A stretch of DNA of 64,000 bases. It comes from Straminergon stramineum. Its lineage: Eukaryota > Streptophyta > Bryopsida > Hypnales > Calliergonaceae. Each line of letters begins with the position of its first letter. Within the stretch, counting starts at the first letter, position 1. Both the position numbers and the translations under genes were made by a program. Shown here piece after piece: positions 24,958 to 36,968 of this stretch. Location of the stretch: the NCBI GenBank assembly GCA_963920665.1, contig OY987265.1, forward strand, positions 34,353,001-34,417,000, in the 5' to 3' direction. The notes below the pieces were generated by a model. The model made no database searches, was not told the DNA's origin, and saw only the letters and a list, made by a program, of their open reading frames with translations.

Positions 24958-27900
24958 TCATGGACAAGCAGCGCAACTGCCATACACGCCCTGCTCCATG
25001 CGCGCGCGCTTGCATGCCTCGACTAGATAGTCCCAGTGTTGTTCGTCCCACGATTTTTCTGGCGCTTGACAATTAATTTGCTCTTGCTCACGCCTATAGG
25101 TTGGGTTGGGAGTACAAGGCTGCAAACTGGATTGCTCTGCCTGATTCGAGTGCAAACAAGACTGCAAGAGGCAAACTAATATGTCAGCTTGCTAATTGAA
25201 CAATCATCATCAAACTCCGAGAGGAGACGACACATCATTCTAGAAGGTCTCCATTGTAGACCTAAATTGAAAAAAGATTTAAATCGCTGATGAGAGCTAT
25301 CACAAGAAATTAGGAAATTCTAAAAAATCGAGAACTTGTTTTTACAAGGACTATCATGAGCTCAAGATTGCGTTCAAAAGGAATTCGGATACTTTTGCAT
25401 GAACAAATTCAAAGGTGATGAGGCTTCTCAAAACGATTTAGAAGCTGGAAAGTATCACCTGTGAGCTAAAAACACTTGGTTTCCATTTATTGGAATCCTC
25501 AAATGGACGATCTGTAATTCCAACTTGCACTGCAACATCCCTGAAAACAAACACATGATGCTAATTTCAGTCAGGTACCTTAAGTTTCTTGCCACGCAGC
25601 CTAGTTTGACGCATTTTCCATAATGTTCATGTGGACCAAAACTGATGTAATATTATCTTTGTCGAATTTTCATATGCAAAGTTATGCACCCAGATGGCAA
25701 ATCGGAATGCCGATCTAGTTTTCCTGATTCTGTCTCTGTCAAGGAACCTCATGCAAATGCTCCAACTTACCTGAAAGGGTGCTCCGGTGCTGGACAAACT
25801 GGCATTGGGGGGTCAACAATTTTACAGAGGTCCCTGTAGACCTCCCGCCGCTGCTTCCTACACGCAAAATTTCTTGGACTCCCTTTAAAGCTTCTGCGTG
25901 GACTCCCCTTCTTCGGTTTTTTAATTTCCGGCAGAAGCTGATCGAGGAGCTCCTTATCAAGCTCAATACCTTGTGATTGAGCAACCTGCACTTGCACAAA
26001 CCAGAAGATATTAAACCCTTAAGGACCAATAATTCATGATTCTAAATGATCAATTGTGAAAAATATAATTCAGATGGGGGCCAAATTTTATATCACCGAA
26101 ATCAGAGAAAAACATTTCATGTATTGGTCAGAAATTAAAATAATTGGACAAAAGAAAGCCTCCATATGAGCCACTCAAAACTGCTAAAAAACATAAGGTC
26201 CTCGCCTCGGTGCATTAGGCGCTAAGATAATTAGGATGATGAGAACCTATTCCACATTCAGTGTGCAAAGGGCACACAAACGCTTTAGCAGCATTTCAAT
26301 CAAAGTAAAAACGTCACCCATTCCCAGTCGCAACAAGATTCTGCTTGTTATCTGTCGCAGGACCAGTTCTCATTGCGGTTCATGGAGCCTCTGAATTCAA
26401 CATAAAATTGGAACAAAGTACCAGAATATCCCTAGAAGTCACGGACATCCTCCAGACATTGCACTGAAATCATACGATTATAACAAACCCTAACAGTCAA
26501 AGAAGGGAAAACACGATGGAATATCAAAGGGTAAAGAATCACCACATGCCTGCATGGCTGCGTGCCTGTCAAATGTCTCATTCTGAACCTTCTGAAGCCT
26601 AGAGTGAAGCCGAAAGGCAGAGTAGAGCTCAGGACAACGCAGGTCGATCGTTTGAGTCCCGGTGTCACTCGGTAAGACCGATCCATGAATCGTTTGGCAC
26701 GAGAATCTCGTGTAACTACTCTTGTTTGGAATGTCAGACATCTCTTCCAATATGGACTTCCAGCGCCCGCTCTTCGTGACGAGTGGGTTCCTGCATTCCG
26801 AGCACACTTGAAACTCCTTCCGACTAGTCCAAGGGCCCTGCGAAGTGGACAGCTTCACCACGGGCTTTATGATCAAGGTTCGTGATAGCGCCAGTCGTGT
26901 CAGCTTTCCTCTTTTCTGCTCCTTGCATTCAATTCCAGAAGCTATGTCTGAACCCGAATTCCAGATCTGGCTAACCTCACGCTCACACGGATCCCTGCAT
27001 GACACCCTCATGCCAGAGTCACACGAGGAAGTGAGACGGACTTACAGACGCTGAAGACCTAGAAATCAAAGTATGTTTACAAATTGGGGAAACCTAAAAT
27101 CGTGGACAAGGTTACATACGTTGATTGTCTAAACATAAGTTCCCCACGAATTAAGGAACTTCCTCAGTTTTCTAACGCCAATGCATGGTACACCAAGAGG
27201 TAGAAGTTGCGAATGGACTACTAATTTGGTTGCAGGTATCAAGCATTAGCGGTCTTGAACAAAACAAGTCTGAACCGTGATTAGAAACTTTATTGGGTCT
27301 AACCTGTTGAACCTAAGGTGAGTTCTGTGTCGCTGGGCCCTCGCTATACAGGCAGGGCACTTGGGCTTCTTCACTCGAGGAGCGCATTTGCGCTTACCCT
27401 GAAGGAACTGCTGGATAACATGAGATGGAAATTTTTGAGAAGCAACGATGCGGTCCAGCCAATGCGTGGACGAGCACGGCTTCGGCTTCCGAACTCGTCT
27501 GGGTGCCCAAACCAATGGATCTTTGAATTTAGGGCTTGCAGCATCCTTGCATTCAGGGTTTGCAGTACCCTTGGGTTCTTGGCATTTAGGGCTTGGGAAA
27601 CCATGAAGATGGCACCCCTCAATGTTTTCTTTTCGTGGGCTCCGATCATGACCCTTTCTCTGCAGGTCCTTGTGATCCTTCTTTGGATGACAACAAATTC
27701 CACAAACATCAATCTCACTACAATCTCCATGCATTTTGCACCTTGGAGAGAACCTCTGAGCGCAGGCTATTACCTCTTGTTCCGGACTGCTAGCAGAATT
27801 CAGATAAGCTTTACGATCTGTCCGCTCTGCAGAATTCTGAAGAGACATGGGTTCTATTGGAGCGTTGTAGTCCTGTTCCGAACAGCCACATCTTTGACAC

Positions 27901-29063
27901 TTCCTTGAGTTCCTGGTCCTGGGACTCAGGGCAGCAGGGGATTTGGGATCATCTCGAGGATGAAGATGGCATCCCTCATGGTGCAGGATGACAGTGTGTT
28001 GATGACAACTATACATTATCTGCTGCTGCTGCTGCTGCTGGGACTGTGGAATTTCCTCTTCACAACGGTGTCTTTGAGATCTCCTTGAACGCCCCCTCGG
28101 GCTGGTGATTAGGGCTGCAGATATGTGCTGGTCGATTTGATGAATATGGCACTCTTCGTAGAGCCGTAGAACATCGTGATAACAATCGTTATCCATCCTG
28201 GGTTGCGTGTTTAGCTCCGCAGCAGGTTCCGATGAAGGCCGACATGCTGAGTCTTGGTTATGGACGACAGCTCCATGACGACTTTTACCAGGCGATGAGA
28301 AACCTCCTGCTTTCGCCGTGCCCTTTGCACTATGCTCACCGAGGTGGTGAGTTGAGCTCTGGGCTGCGTGGATCCTTGGTGAAGGCGATATTCTCAATGG
28401 ATCGAAACTGCAATTTGATGCATCATCTTGCGGTAATTGACCGACAACTCGCCTGCAAGTAGGCCCATCACTTTGACAAGTAACTGATGTGGGCTCATCG
28501 TTTTGACCAGCCATGGATATAATGCAACCAGAGGGCTCATCCTTTTCACCTGCTGCAATGGAGCTCTTGCAAATGGGGGCATGGTTGTTGTGCCGACTTT
28601 GATGTGGGTGAAGAAAGCATGGCGAGCTGATTGGACTCCGAGACTTCGATGGCCGCTGGTGCTCGCGCTGATTGATTGCATGCTGATGAGCCTGACTTCG
28701 TTCGTGTCGTCTCGACCTGTTTGAGCCTCGGTCCCTGTGTTTGAGAGCTCGATGGAGATACGGCGAGATCGTCTCTCGTCTCACCTTTTGGTTGGCGAAG
28801 ATGGCTTGAATTTCTTCCAACACGGAGTCATAACTTCGCAATTTGCCACTCGATTCTTCGGTCTCGGAAACGTCTGATAACGGAAGACCCCCTCCCGAGC
28901 TTTCGAATTCATTCGTGGTTCCTTGTTCCAATCGAGAGTGGGGAGCATCTTGGCCACTGCTGGATTCGGAGCGACGTTGGCGGCGTCTTGAGTGGATTGG
29001 TTTTAAAGGAAGTAAACCGCCACATGCCTCACAAGGCAGTGCTGTAGGAACCTTCTTGCTCAT
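24958..29063 (-). CDS. Uncharacterised Cys/His-rich protein, 5 exons
   Basis: I do not recognise this protein. Coding exons on the minus strand: 29063-27304, 26994-26550, 25985-25771, 25540-25459 and 25161-24958. The phases agree and give about 901 aa. The start ATG at 29063 opens with MSKKVPTALPCEACGGLLPL, a Cys-pair (CEAC) motif. The large first exon is Arg/Ser/His-rich, has poly-Gln and repeats a CHLH or CHIH motif followed by Pro/Ser/Arg-rich stretches. It also has CGICCHPKKDH, CQRCGC and CPAC pairs that could bind metal. Exon 2 has CSECRNP; exon 3 is Lys/Pro-basic; the last exon has SWDEQHWDYLVEACKRARM. Exon 2 would end in an unusual GC donor (CAG/GCATGT) if exon 3 starts at 25985; two GT alternatives exist if exon 3 starts at AG/TGCAG. 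The exon 2 acceptor could also be at 27006. The coding nature of exons 3-5 is strong because phases and splice sites agree. Confidence 0.65.
26011..26225. mobile_element. Possible TTAA-type element inside an intron
   Basis: Left end TTAAACCCTTAAGGACC, right end GGTGCATTAGGCGCTAA. It lies wholly in the intron between exons 2 and 3 of the minus-strand gene. The interior does not match family A or B, and both ends deviate from consensus, so the call is weak. Confidence 0.35.
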
Positions 29064-31090
29064 GGTGACAGGATCTGTGAACACAGGGTTTTCACATTGC
29101 TGTAGAAACCATCTACATCGGGTGCAGCTGATATTTGCATAGCCCAGGAATAAGCAAAGTCATCATCTTCAAATGTTCGGCAGCTTGACAATGTGCATCG
29201 AGAAAAATAAGCCTTGGGGGCGCAATCACGCTTTCTGAGTCACTCACTACTTTAGAGCCTTGAACCCCTTGTCTTTTGACGATCGTCATAGCAAGCCACA
29301 AGGAGTCGATTCATATGCCGAGGAAAATAAATGCTCACTTGAGATTTATGGCTTAGGCAATCAAGAGAGTGGATCATTAAAGACACCCGAATCGCAGGAT
29401 CAGGGGCGGTATTGCATCCCATGCCAGGAGAACTACAGCACAGCTTTGAAAATCATTCATATCTTCTTCATAGCTTCTGACTTTCCTTGTTCTTTCGAAG
29501 TAATAAACACTTTCAGAGGCCTGTCTCTGTGGTCGACAGTTATACTGCGATTCTCTTTCCCACAAGCTGACCTTCACGAGGATCATAACTGTTTGTAAGA
29601 AATTGAGAAGCCCAAGCTGGCGAGAACTCTCGATATTCCACCCCGAGGAATGATGGAAAAGGGAGCTCCAGGTCCATGATTCACAGCTTCACAAGCATAG
29701 CGAGACAGCCTCTCCTTGACCCCACCGTTAGGCCCAGCCCCAATAACATGAACTTGCAAAAACCCTAAATTTCTCCCGGAAAACACACTTCTAAAAGGAA
29801 CCAGACCCTGTCAACCATTCTCATCCCTGACAGGCTTGAAGTGGAATTGTTTGCCTGGAACATCCCAGATCAGAGAATTAAGCCAACCAGGATTTGAGAA
29901 TCTCGCAATTACTGCCAGGTCAATGTAGATACGAAACTGGGTATGGGGTTTTCGTGTTCGCCATCCATGTCTGCCGGTTTGCAACAATGCAGCATTGAAA
30001 ACGGCGTTGCAGGCATTACGAGAGACATTGCAGAGCCAGCTTGCGAAGCAATGCCCAAGCACAAATTCTTAATTATCATCTCCATCCGACCTACAGGGCG
30101 CCAAGCCTAAACCTAAAAAACTGGAGAACTCAGTTTCAATACTTGTCCAGAATTGAAAAATATCTTCACTTCACTACCAGTCAGGAAGGACAAGCTCGAT
30201 CAATGTGCAATCCAGAGCGATCAATTGATCCCAAGGGGAAAGAAGAAGGGCAGCAAAGGGAGACAGGCAGAGCAACAAAATCTACGGAAGAGAAGAAACG
30301 TGACGAAACTACCGGTATGCCCGACGGACGTTCGGGGACATTGAACCGTACATCAAGTGTACCGGGAGTTTCATATTTCCATGCCTCCAATTGCAAAAAA
30401 AGTCTTCCTTTATTTACTCTTGCAAAATTCGATGTTTCAAATTCTTTTCCAAACCTAGAGTTTTAAGGGTATCATTCTAATTTTTTTTCTTCTTACAACA
30501 TGAAAGTGTTAAATTCCCACATTGTTTGATGAATATGATAAAATAGAATATTAAATCTTTTCCTAGACTTTTGTGGAGATTTCTTACAGAAAAAAAAATT
30601 TGTAAAGGTTGAATAGGGGATATTTGAATGATATTTCTTGATTTCTATATTAGGGAGGAGTAATTCCTACAAATTCTAATGCTACAAACTCTCACTTCTC
30701 TCAATTAATTTATTTATATATCCTCAAAATTCATTTTTGTCCAAGCCTTCTACCTAGGATGCTACCTCAATTGAATCTCATAATTAACCCATTAGAGGAA
30801 CTACAAGATAAAATATATTATAGATTAAATAGAAATCCTATTTAATATTTGACTTTCAAATTTTTTTCATTCATTGTTGTCTATGTCACATCATGTCACA
30901 ATGTTCACATGTTCATTAGAACGTCAATCTTCAACCTTGGCGTCTCTTAGAATAGAATATTCATTGTCTCGTAATAATGTAATTATCACAATAGGCAATC
31001 TAGATGAAAGTAGTCGTGACCTAGTTGGACAGGGTCATTTGACCAAATGATTCAAAAAATTTGGAAGACAAACTATTTTGATACACTAAT
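29064..31090. other. 5' flank of the minus-strand gene and intergenic DNA
   Basis: From 29064 to about 30.45 kb the sequence is less AT-rich and probably contains the promoter and leader of the minus-strand gene. A TTCACAG acceptor just before its ATG hints at an upstream leader intron. Beyond 30.5 kb the DNA is AT-rich with no supported gene. Confidence 0.4.
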
Positions 31091-31188
31091 CATCCATCCA
31101 GCTTGATGGAGTGACTATCCATCTAGCTTGATAAAGTAGCCGTCCATCCAACTCGACAGAGTAGCTGTGCAACTCAACGGAGTGACCA
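31091..31188 (+). repeat. Small tandem repeat, about four diverged 21-27 bp units
   Basis: Successive units start at about 31091, 31118, 31143 and 31168 and follow the pattern TCCATCCAGCTTGATGGAGT with changes in each copy. It is not in a recognisable gene. Confidence 0.6.
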
Positions 31189-31379
31189 GACGTATATCCA
31201 CCAAACATTTAGAGCTAATTTTTTTAATCTTGTACAACATGACAAGTATTAATTCAACAATCAAAACAATGCCAAAAAAATGATATTAATGATGTTAGTT
31301 GAAAAAAGAGACTTTCACTAATATATGAAGACAAAAGTGCAAAACCACTTTGAACTTGTCATACCATTGCACAAAATGG

Positions 31380-31440
31380 TACTCCCTGTGTCCCAAAATG
31401 ATCTTCCTATAGTGACATGGAGGAAGGTCCCATGGAATGA
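31380..31440 (+). mobile_element. Fragment of a Stowaway-like MITE end
   Basis: TA followed by CTCCCTGTGTCCCAAAATG is a good Stowaway-type left terminus. The next block, ATGATCTTCC...GTGACATGGAGGAAG, recurs at about 32255-32287 in the same orientation. No matching right terminus was found, so this is either truncated or a solo end. Confidence 0.45.
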
Positions 31441-32878
31441 ATCCCCCTCCATGAAAAACTTAAATTTTTGTTTTTTGTGACAAGAATAGACCATTGGTGG
31501 ACCATTCCTTGTAGACTTTCTCTTCGGCCATAAATATTGAGGAGGAGAATCAAAAACAATGAAGTGAAGCTTTAGTCAGGCTAGGCTTCTAAACTCACTA
31601 AGTGATGAGCTAGAGGTGGAAATTGGATAAATAGTGGCTAGTGGTTTTGAACTCTTACTTTTGCAATGAAATTCCATTACATTTGTGTCAAAAAAAAATT
31701 GGATAAATACCCTATAACTTATTGCACTAAGTGCTGTAACGTTGTGTTCAAAATCAGCCCTACCTTTATCAATGGAATTGTCCATGTATTTCAAGAAAAA
31801 AAATCAACCCTACTTCTCTCACTCATCTCCTTGTTGGATTCTGGATAGCTTCATTCGTTGGTTCCTCCTTCTTAGATGATTGGTTCTATTTTGTAGACTC
31901 TCGCCTTTGGTCACTTTTGAGTTTTAGAATTTTTTTGGAAAATGTAGATATCTCTACTGAGGTTTTGGCTTTGAGTAAACATTACTAGTTCAAACTGTGG
32001 AGGAGAAAGAGTTTGCAACGAAGCTAGCTTGCCCCCTGCATGACGTGCGAGCTTCTTGTTTTCAAGGCGAATCTGAGGCATGCAGAGAATTTCCACCAAC
32101 ATCTCCCCCAACAACTCCACAAACAACTCCGAAAGTGCTCTCGGGCCCTACAGATGCCAGATGGGAGTAATGTCGTGGGCCATGATGCAACTCCAATGTG
32201 GACACCACTAGCACGGGAATGGCCTTCTTCCTACTGGCCTCAATATTTTGTCCCAGAATGATCTTCTTCTTGTGACATGGAGGAAGAACTTGCAAAATGA
32301 AACACAATGTCCTCCACTTTTGTGCAAATAGGCCAAAAAAGAGTCTCCATGGCATGCATATTTTTGAACATTAAAGATGATTTCAAGTTCATTCTTTGGG
32401 TGAAATCTCATCACCATCAAATCTTCACCAATTGCCAATTTTTAGTTTTTTTTATTTCACTATGGTTAATTTATTAAAAATAAAAACATTAAAATATCCC
32501 TATTCTAGAACACAAACAAGCAAAATCTTGGGTGAGGATGATAATAAGGTTGGACTTACATTGGGAAAAAATCCCCCCATTGCATCAATATTGTTGTAGT
32601 ACTATTGCAATGGGAAAACAATACATTTTCAGAATTTTGAATCATCACTAATGTACGTCCCACATAATTATATGCAAAACTCCCAATGATCACCTATTCT
32701 ACCTCCATGATATTGTATTTGTACATGATAAAGTTTAATGTTCAAATGACATCCAAATGAAAGATGCCAATTGCTGAATTATCAATCCAATAGTGTATGT
32801 CCTGCCATATTCTAGTACAAAATTCATATTCTAGGAGTCAAATATGGTACAGTACACAATGTTCCCTAGTATAGACAT
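31441..32878. other. Intergenic DNA
   Basis: No gene is supported. A second copy of the GTCCCAAAATGATCTTCC-type block lies near 32249-32287. A slightly GC-richer patch at 32000-32250 has short open frames on both strands without protein features. Confidence 0.3.
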
Positions 32879-33108
32879 TTAACCCTTGAACACCAGGCTG
32901 ATGACCGTGGAAATCAGCCATTTTGGAACCGTGTAACATCATCCACTTTAGAAAAACCAGAAATATTCATTGGGAGTCAAACAACTGCAGAGGATCTTCC
33001 CTTTCCACCCCTAATTCCGAGGATGAATAGTTGCAATTCTGTCCTACACAGGAGAATACCTTGTCATTCATCGGACAATAATCGTCCGCCGCGTCGCTCA
33101 AGGGTTAA
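32879..33108 (+). mobile_element. Short TTAA-type MITE (family A, 230 bp)
   Basis: Starts TTAACCCTTGAACACC and ends CGCTCAAGGGTTAA, with an 11-base terminal inverted repeat and TTAA at both edges. It has the family A interior: GTGACCGTGGAAATC, ACATCATCCACTTTAGAA, GGATGAATAGTTGC and a CGGAC..CGTCCG subterminal hairpin. This is one of the best-preserved copies. Confidence 0.8.
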
Positions 33109-34318
33109 GGGTCAATTATCAGGCAATACTAATAGATGAGAAAGTACTCCGGGCACAGGTCTGCAGACTTGTACTGTACATAGAAAAACTGCTTACCTTG
33201 CTTACGAATGCAAACTTGTGACCGTCGACGTAGTTGAGAAGATAACGAAGGCAAGGGTTCAATCACCAGGGTGGAGTAACTTAGATGGGCGACAACTTGC
33301 TTCAAATTACAGGAACTCAGAGTCTTCAATATATAATATGGCCATCATCCCACACCTTGCTTGTTTCAGAATTCCAAACTCCACATGTATAGTATAGTAT
33401 GAATGGCAGTTCATGATTTTCAAGGAATAAGCCCCGATTGTAATTCATAACATCACATTCTTTATTCAGCAATGGTGCCGAGGCGTTGTTTGAATCTTGC
33501 ATAAAATTATAAACATATGTTCTCACTTGCTGATAGGAGTGTTTGTTGGTGAAAGGTTTTACTGACGAGTTATAAGAGTGGTATTATTGAAAGTCTTACG
33601 AATGAGTTTAGATATACATCTAGATAAGATTCACGAAAATTGGTGATCCTTCCTTAAACAAGATGGCGAACATGGATTTTCTTCTCAAAATGAGCCAAAA
33701 GTCTTTGAAGTACCTTGGTCAGACGAGCCCAATTCTGAGGGAACATTTAAGAGGACGGAGTTGTTCTCGTTCTTGCTTCAATGTGACGCCTCCACAGCTT
33801 CCAACATCCACCACAACCTTTGCGCATATTCCCCATGTCATGCATTCAGCATTAATTGGAGCCGCATTTTCAACAGACAGGGACTTCTGGAGTACGAGCT
33901 AGTTAACCATCTCTTACCTTCTTTCTTACGACCGGTTTCACGTTTCCGAAGGGGCTCTGAGAAGCTTTGGCGTCCTCGAGATGGCTTCTGATTTCAGAAA
34001 CGACCTGGATTTCTGCGAAAGTGACAAGAAAACTTCACCATTCAATTCGATTGTGCTGCACTCAAAAGCATGTCCGGCTCCAGATCAGATCACTGCATCA
34101 AGCAAAGGGCTCATGAGTATGGACAAGCGAATTCATTCACTCAAAGTCTCAACTTTCAAGCAGCGTGCATCCAATCAAAGTTTAGTCCATTTGCATGTCT
34201 GTGGATTAAAGATGTCCAGGAAGCGACAGTGAAATTGTGTTTTTTTCCCTTGAGACCGAGGAGAGTTCTAAACGACATTCAGAATTGGTACGTAGCACAT
34301 CTAGAACAAAAGCCCGTC
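33109..34318 (+). promoter_or_regulatory. Upstream region of the GDSL esterase/lipase gene
   Basis: Contains the presumed promoter and leader of the lipase. The reading frame of the first exon stays open upstream to about 34070, but that part is not lipase-like and I treat it as leader. Short open frames at 33660-33990 are not convincing. No core promoter element could be placed. Confidence 0.35.
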
Positions 34319-36379
34319 ATGAAGAAATTAGCATTCAGCAGACCATCAACGCAGCAATGGATTTTGCTGATTAGTTCTACCCTAGGCCTGATCTCAATAG
34401 CATTAGGGTCATTTTCATATAGAACGAAAATTACCCCAAAAATTGCGCCACTAGTCCCTGCGCTCTTCATCTTCGGAGATTCCCTCGCTGATCCTGGCAA
34501 CAACAATCATCTCCTGTCCCTCGCCAAAGCGAATCATCCACCTTATGGACGCCAATTCGACACTCACACGGCCACCGGACGGTTTACCAATGGACGAACT
34601 GCTCTTGACTTCTTGGGTAAGTTCTCTGTGACAACAACCACGTTGATGCTGAAAATGAGCTGTTATAATTGTCGTCATCGAAATTACTCAAGTCCGTACG
34701 TGAATGTTCTAAGGTAGTTGTGCAGCCACAATCGCCACTTATTGCAATTCAGCTATTACTGAGTGGAATTTGGATGAAGGAATGATGTGTGTTATTTAGC
34801 GATTAGAAGAGAAGCCATGTTGAAGTGAAAGTAGAGAACTTAAGCCCCAAACTGGAGTGATAATCAGTTTCAATGTTTGAATGAGGCGAGCACCAGTAAT
34901 TGATACTAGGTCACCCATATATTTAGCACAGTCTAGCACAAGAGCATGTGCTAGAATACAAAGAATACAAAGAGCACCCAAATGGTGAATTCGCATAATG
35001 CGCATGTTCAGTGATTTCTCCCAGTGCCCCTTTTTATTCATACCATGCCTTTCCTTCACCATTCATGCTCATATTTGAGGTGTTGATATTTAGGCAGAAA
35101 TCCCAATTGGTGCTCATAACTTAAGCTGTGCCTGATTACAGCTGCCGAACTAAAATTGCCACTGGTGCCACCGTTCATGGACGCTGCAACAAAGGGGAGC
35201 AGAATACTCCAGGGAGTGAACTATGCATCTGCTGGGTCAGGCATTCTCAATTCCACCGGCAGGTTCTTCGTAAGTACAAATTAAGAGTTCTGCATAGAGT
35301 CCATTTGGAATCATAAAAGATATGCCAGACGTAAAGCCCAGTCTCTAGTGCTGATTCAAATTGCGTGAGCTTCTTCTATCTGCCAGCACCAGAATGATCT
35401 TCTGAAGAGGTAATTAATCTCTTAAAGGAGTATGATGTCGTCCGTGACAGGGAGAGATCATCACAATGTGGAAGCAGCTGGAACACTTTCGAGATCGAAC
35501 GCAAACCGAAGTAAATAAATTGTTGGGCGACAAAGATGGCAAGGAGTTCTTCCGCAAGTCCATATATTACGTAATCTCCGGAAGCAACGACTTTCTCAAT
35601 GGTTACTACTTCGTCATCCCCACTTCTCCACCTGGTATATCACTCCAAGATTTCATACAGCTTCTTCTGAGCACGGCATCACGTCAATTGAAGGTAATGA
35701 TCACCTCAGATCACCATATTCATGGTTTCTGCTCGAAAATAACAATGTTCTCCTGCCAAGAGATAACTAACTAAGCTCATTTGTTTTGTGTCAGACTTTG
35801 TACAAATTGGGAGCCCGTAAAATAGGAGTGGCCGGACTAGCGCCACTGGGATGCTGCCCTTCGCAAATCACCAAGTACAACTTGAGGTCTGGCACTTGCG
35901 TCGGGTTCCTCAACGAAGTAAGCCAGCAGTATAACACTGGTCTCAAGAAGATGCTAACTGAATTACGAGCGGAGCTCACTGATCTCCACATTGTATACAG
36001 TAATCTGTATGACCCTATCTTGGAAGCCATCAACAATCCAGCGAAGTACGGTGAGGGTTTGAAAACACTGTGTCTGAGTGAAAATGGAGAGAATGCATAC
36101 CTGTGAAACGGTTTTTAGAGAAGGGACATAATACAGGTTTGCGTTGTTTGTGCTACAGGTTTCAACTTCACACACGCTGCCTGCTGCGGAGTGGGCAAGT
36201 TAAACGGCAAATTCATCTGCACACCCTTCTCGCGTCCTTGCGATGATCCACAGCACCATATCTTCTTCGACTACTATCACCCCACCGACACAATGTACAA
36301 CCTTATTTTCAAGAGTGTTTATTTCAATGGACCGCCTTTCAGCGAGCCGTATAGTGGCCAGGATTTGGTCAATTTGTAA
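34319..36379 (+). CDS. GDSL-type esterase/lipase, 5 exons
   Basis: Known for the family: SGNH/GDSL hydrolases cleave acyl or acetyl esters; plant members are mostly secreted and act on cutin, lipids or wall polysaccharide esters. Coding exons: 34319-34616, 35142-35269, 35451-35693, 35795-36050 and 36159-36379, all in phase, 381 aa, typical of the plant family. A hydrophobic segment at residues 14-32 (WILLISSTLGLISIALGSF) is a signal peptide or anchor. The conserved blocks are all present. Block I is FIFGDSLADPGNN with nucleophile Ser55. Block II is NYASAGSG around Gly131. Block III is SGSNDF with Asn188. Block V is DYYHP with Asp346 and His349. GLAPLGCCP is the usual variant of the plant motif. 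The substrate cannot be inferred. The start at 34319 is chosen because it places the signal segment correctly; the frame is open further upstream. Confidence 0.92.
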
Positions 36380-36587
36380 ATTTTGGGTTACGGTTGTGCT
36401 CCACCACTTCACAGAGCTGATGAAGAAATTTAAAAAATTACCATGAATGAAATAAGTAGCAGCTTCTAAGCATGCGAGTGACTGTACATATGTACTTTTG
36501 CAGTACTATCTTACATGGCAGAATGATGTTTATCTATTCAATTCAAGCTTACGCGCATAACTTGTAACTTATCTTCCGCTCAAAGCT

Positions 36588-36968
36588 TTAACCCATAAAC
36601 GCCGATGCGGACGTTTTTCGTCCGATGAATAACAAGAAAGTAATCTGTAGGAAGTAGGAATGCAGTTTTTCATCCGGGTTTTTTTTAACACAATTGTGGA
36701 GACGTGCTGCATCTTGGAGGGCCAAAAATACTGTCATTCGGATGCATTCATAATTTTATGGAGCATAGACATGGAAGACAGAACACGAAAATACCCGTGC
36801 ACGGTGTTAGGTCGTAGGCTGCCCTCCTACAATTTTCATGAGGGCAACGAGAGTTCCCCTTTCTTTGGTACTGTTCATGAACGTGTTTCTCTCCCACGGT
36901 CAGTGCACAATGAACAGTACTCAGCCCGCCTTTTCCCCGCGGGGACCAGTCCGTCGTTTAGGGGTTAA
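36588..36968 (-). mobile_element. TTAA-type element, longer family A variant (381 bp)
   Basis: The ends are TTAACCCATAAACGCC and GTCGTTTAGGGGTTAA, a 14-base inverted repeat with one mismatch and TTAA at both edges. Just inside the left end is the perfect hairpin CGGACGTTTTTCGTCCG followed by ATGAATAACAAG, which matches the right end of family A copies in reverse. The interior is longer than in the 230-bp copies. It lies about 200 bases past the lipase stop codon. Confidence 0.8.
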
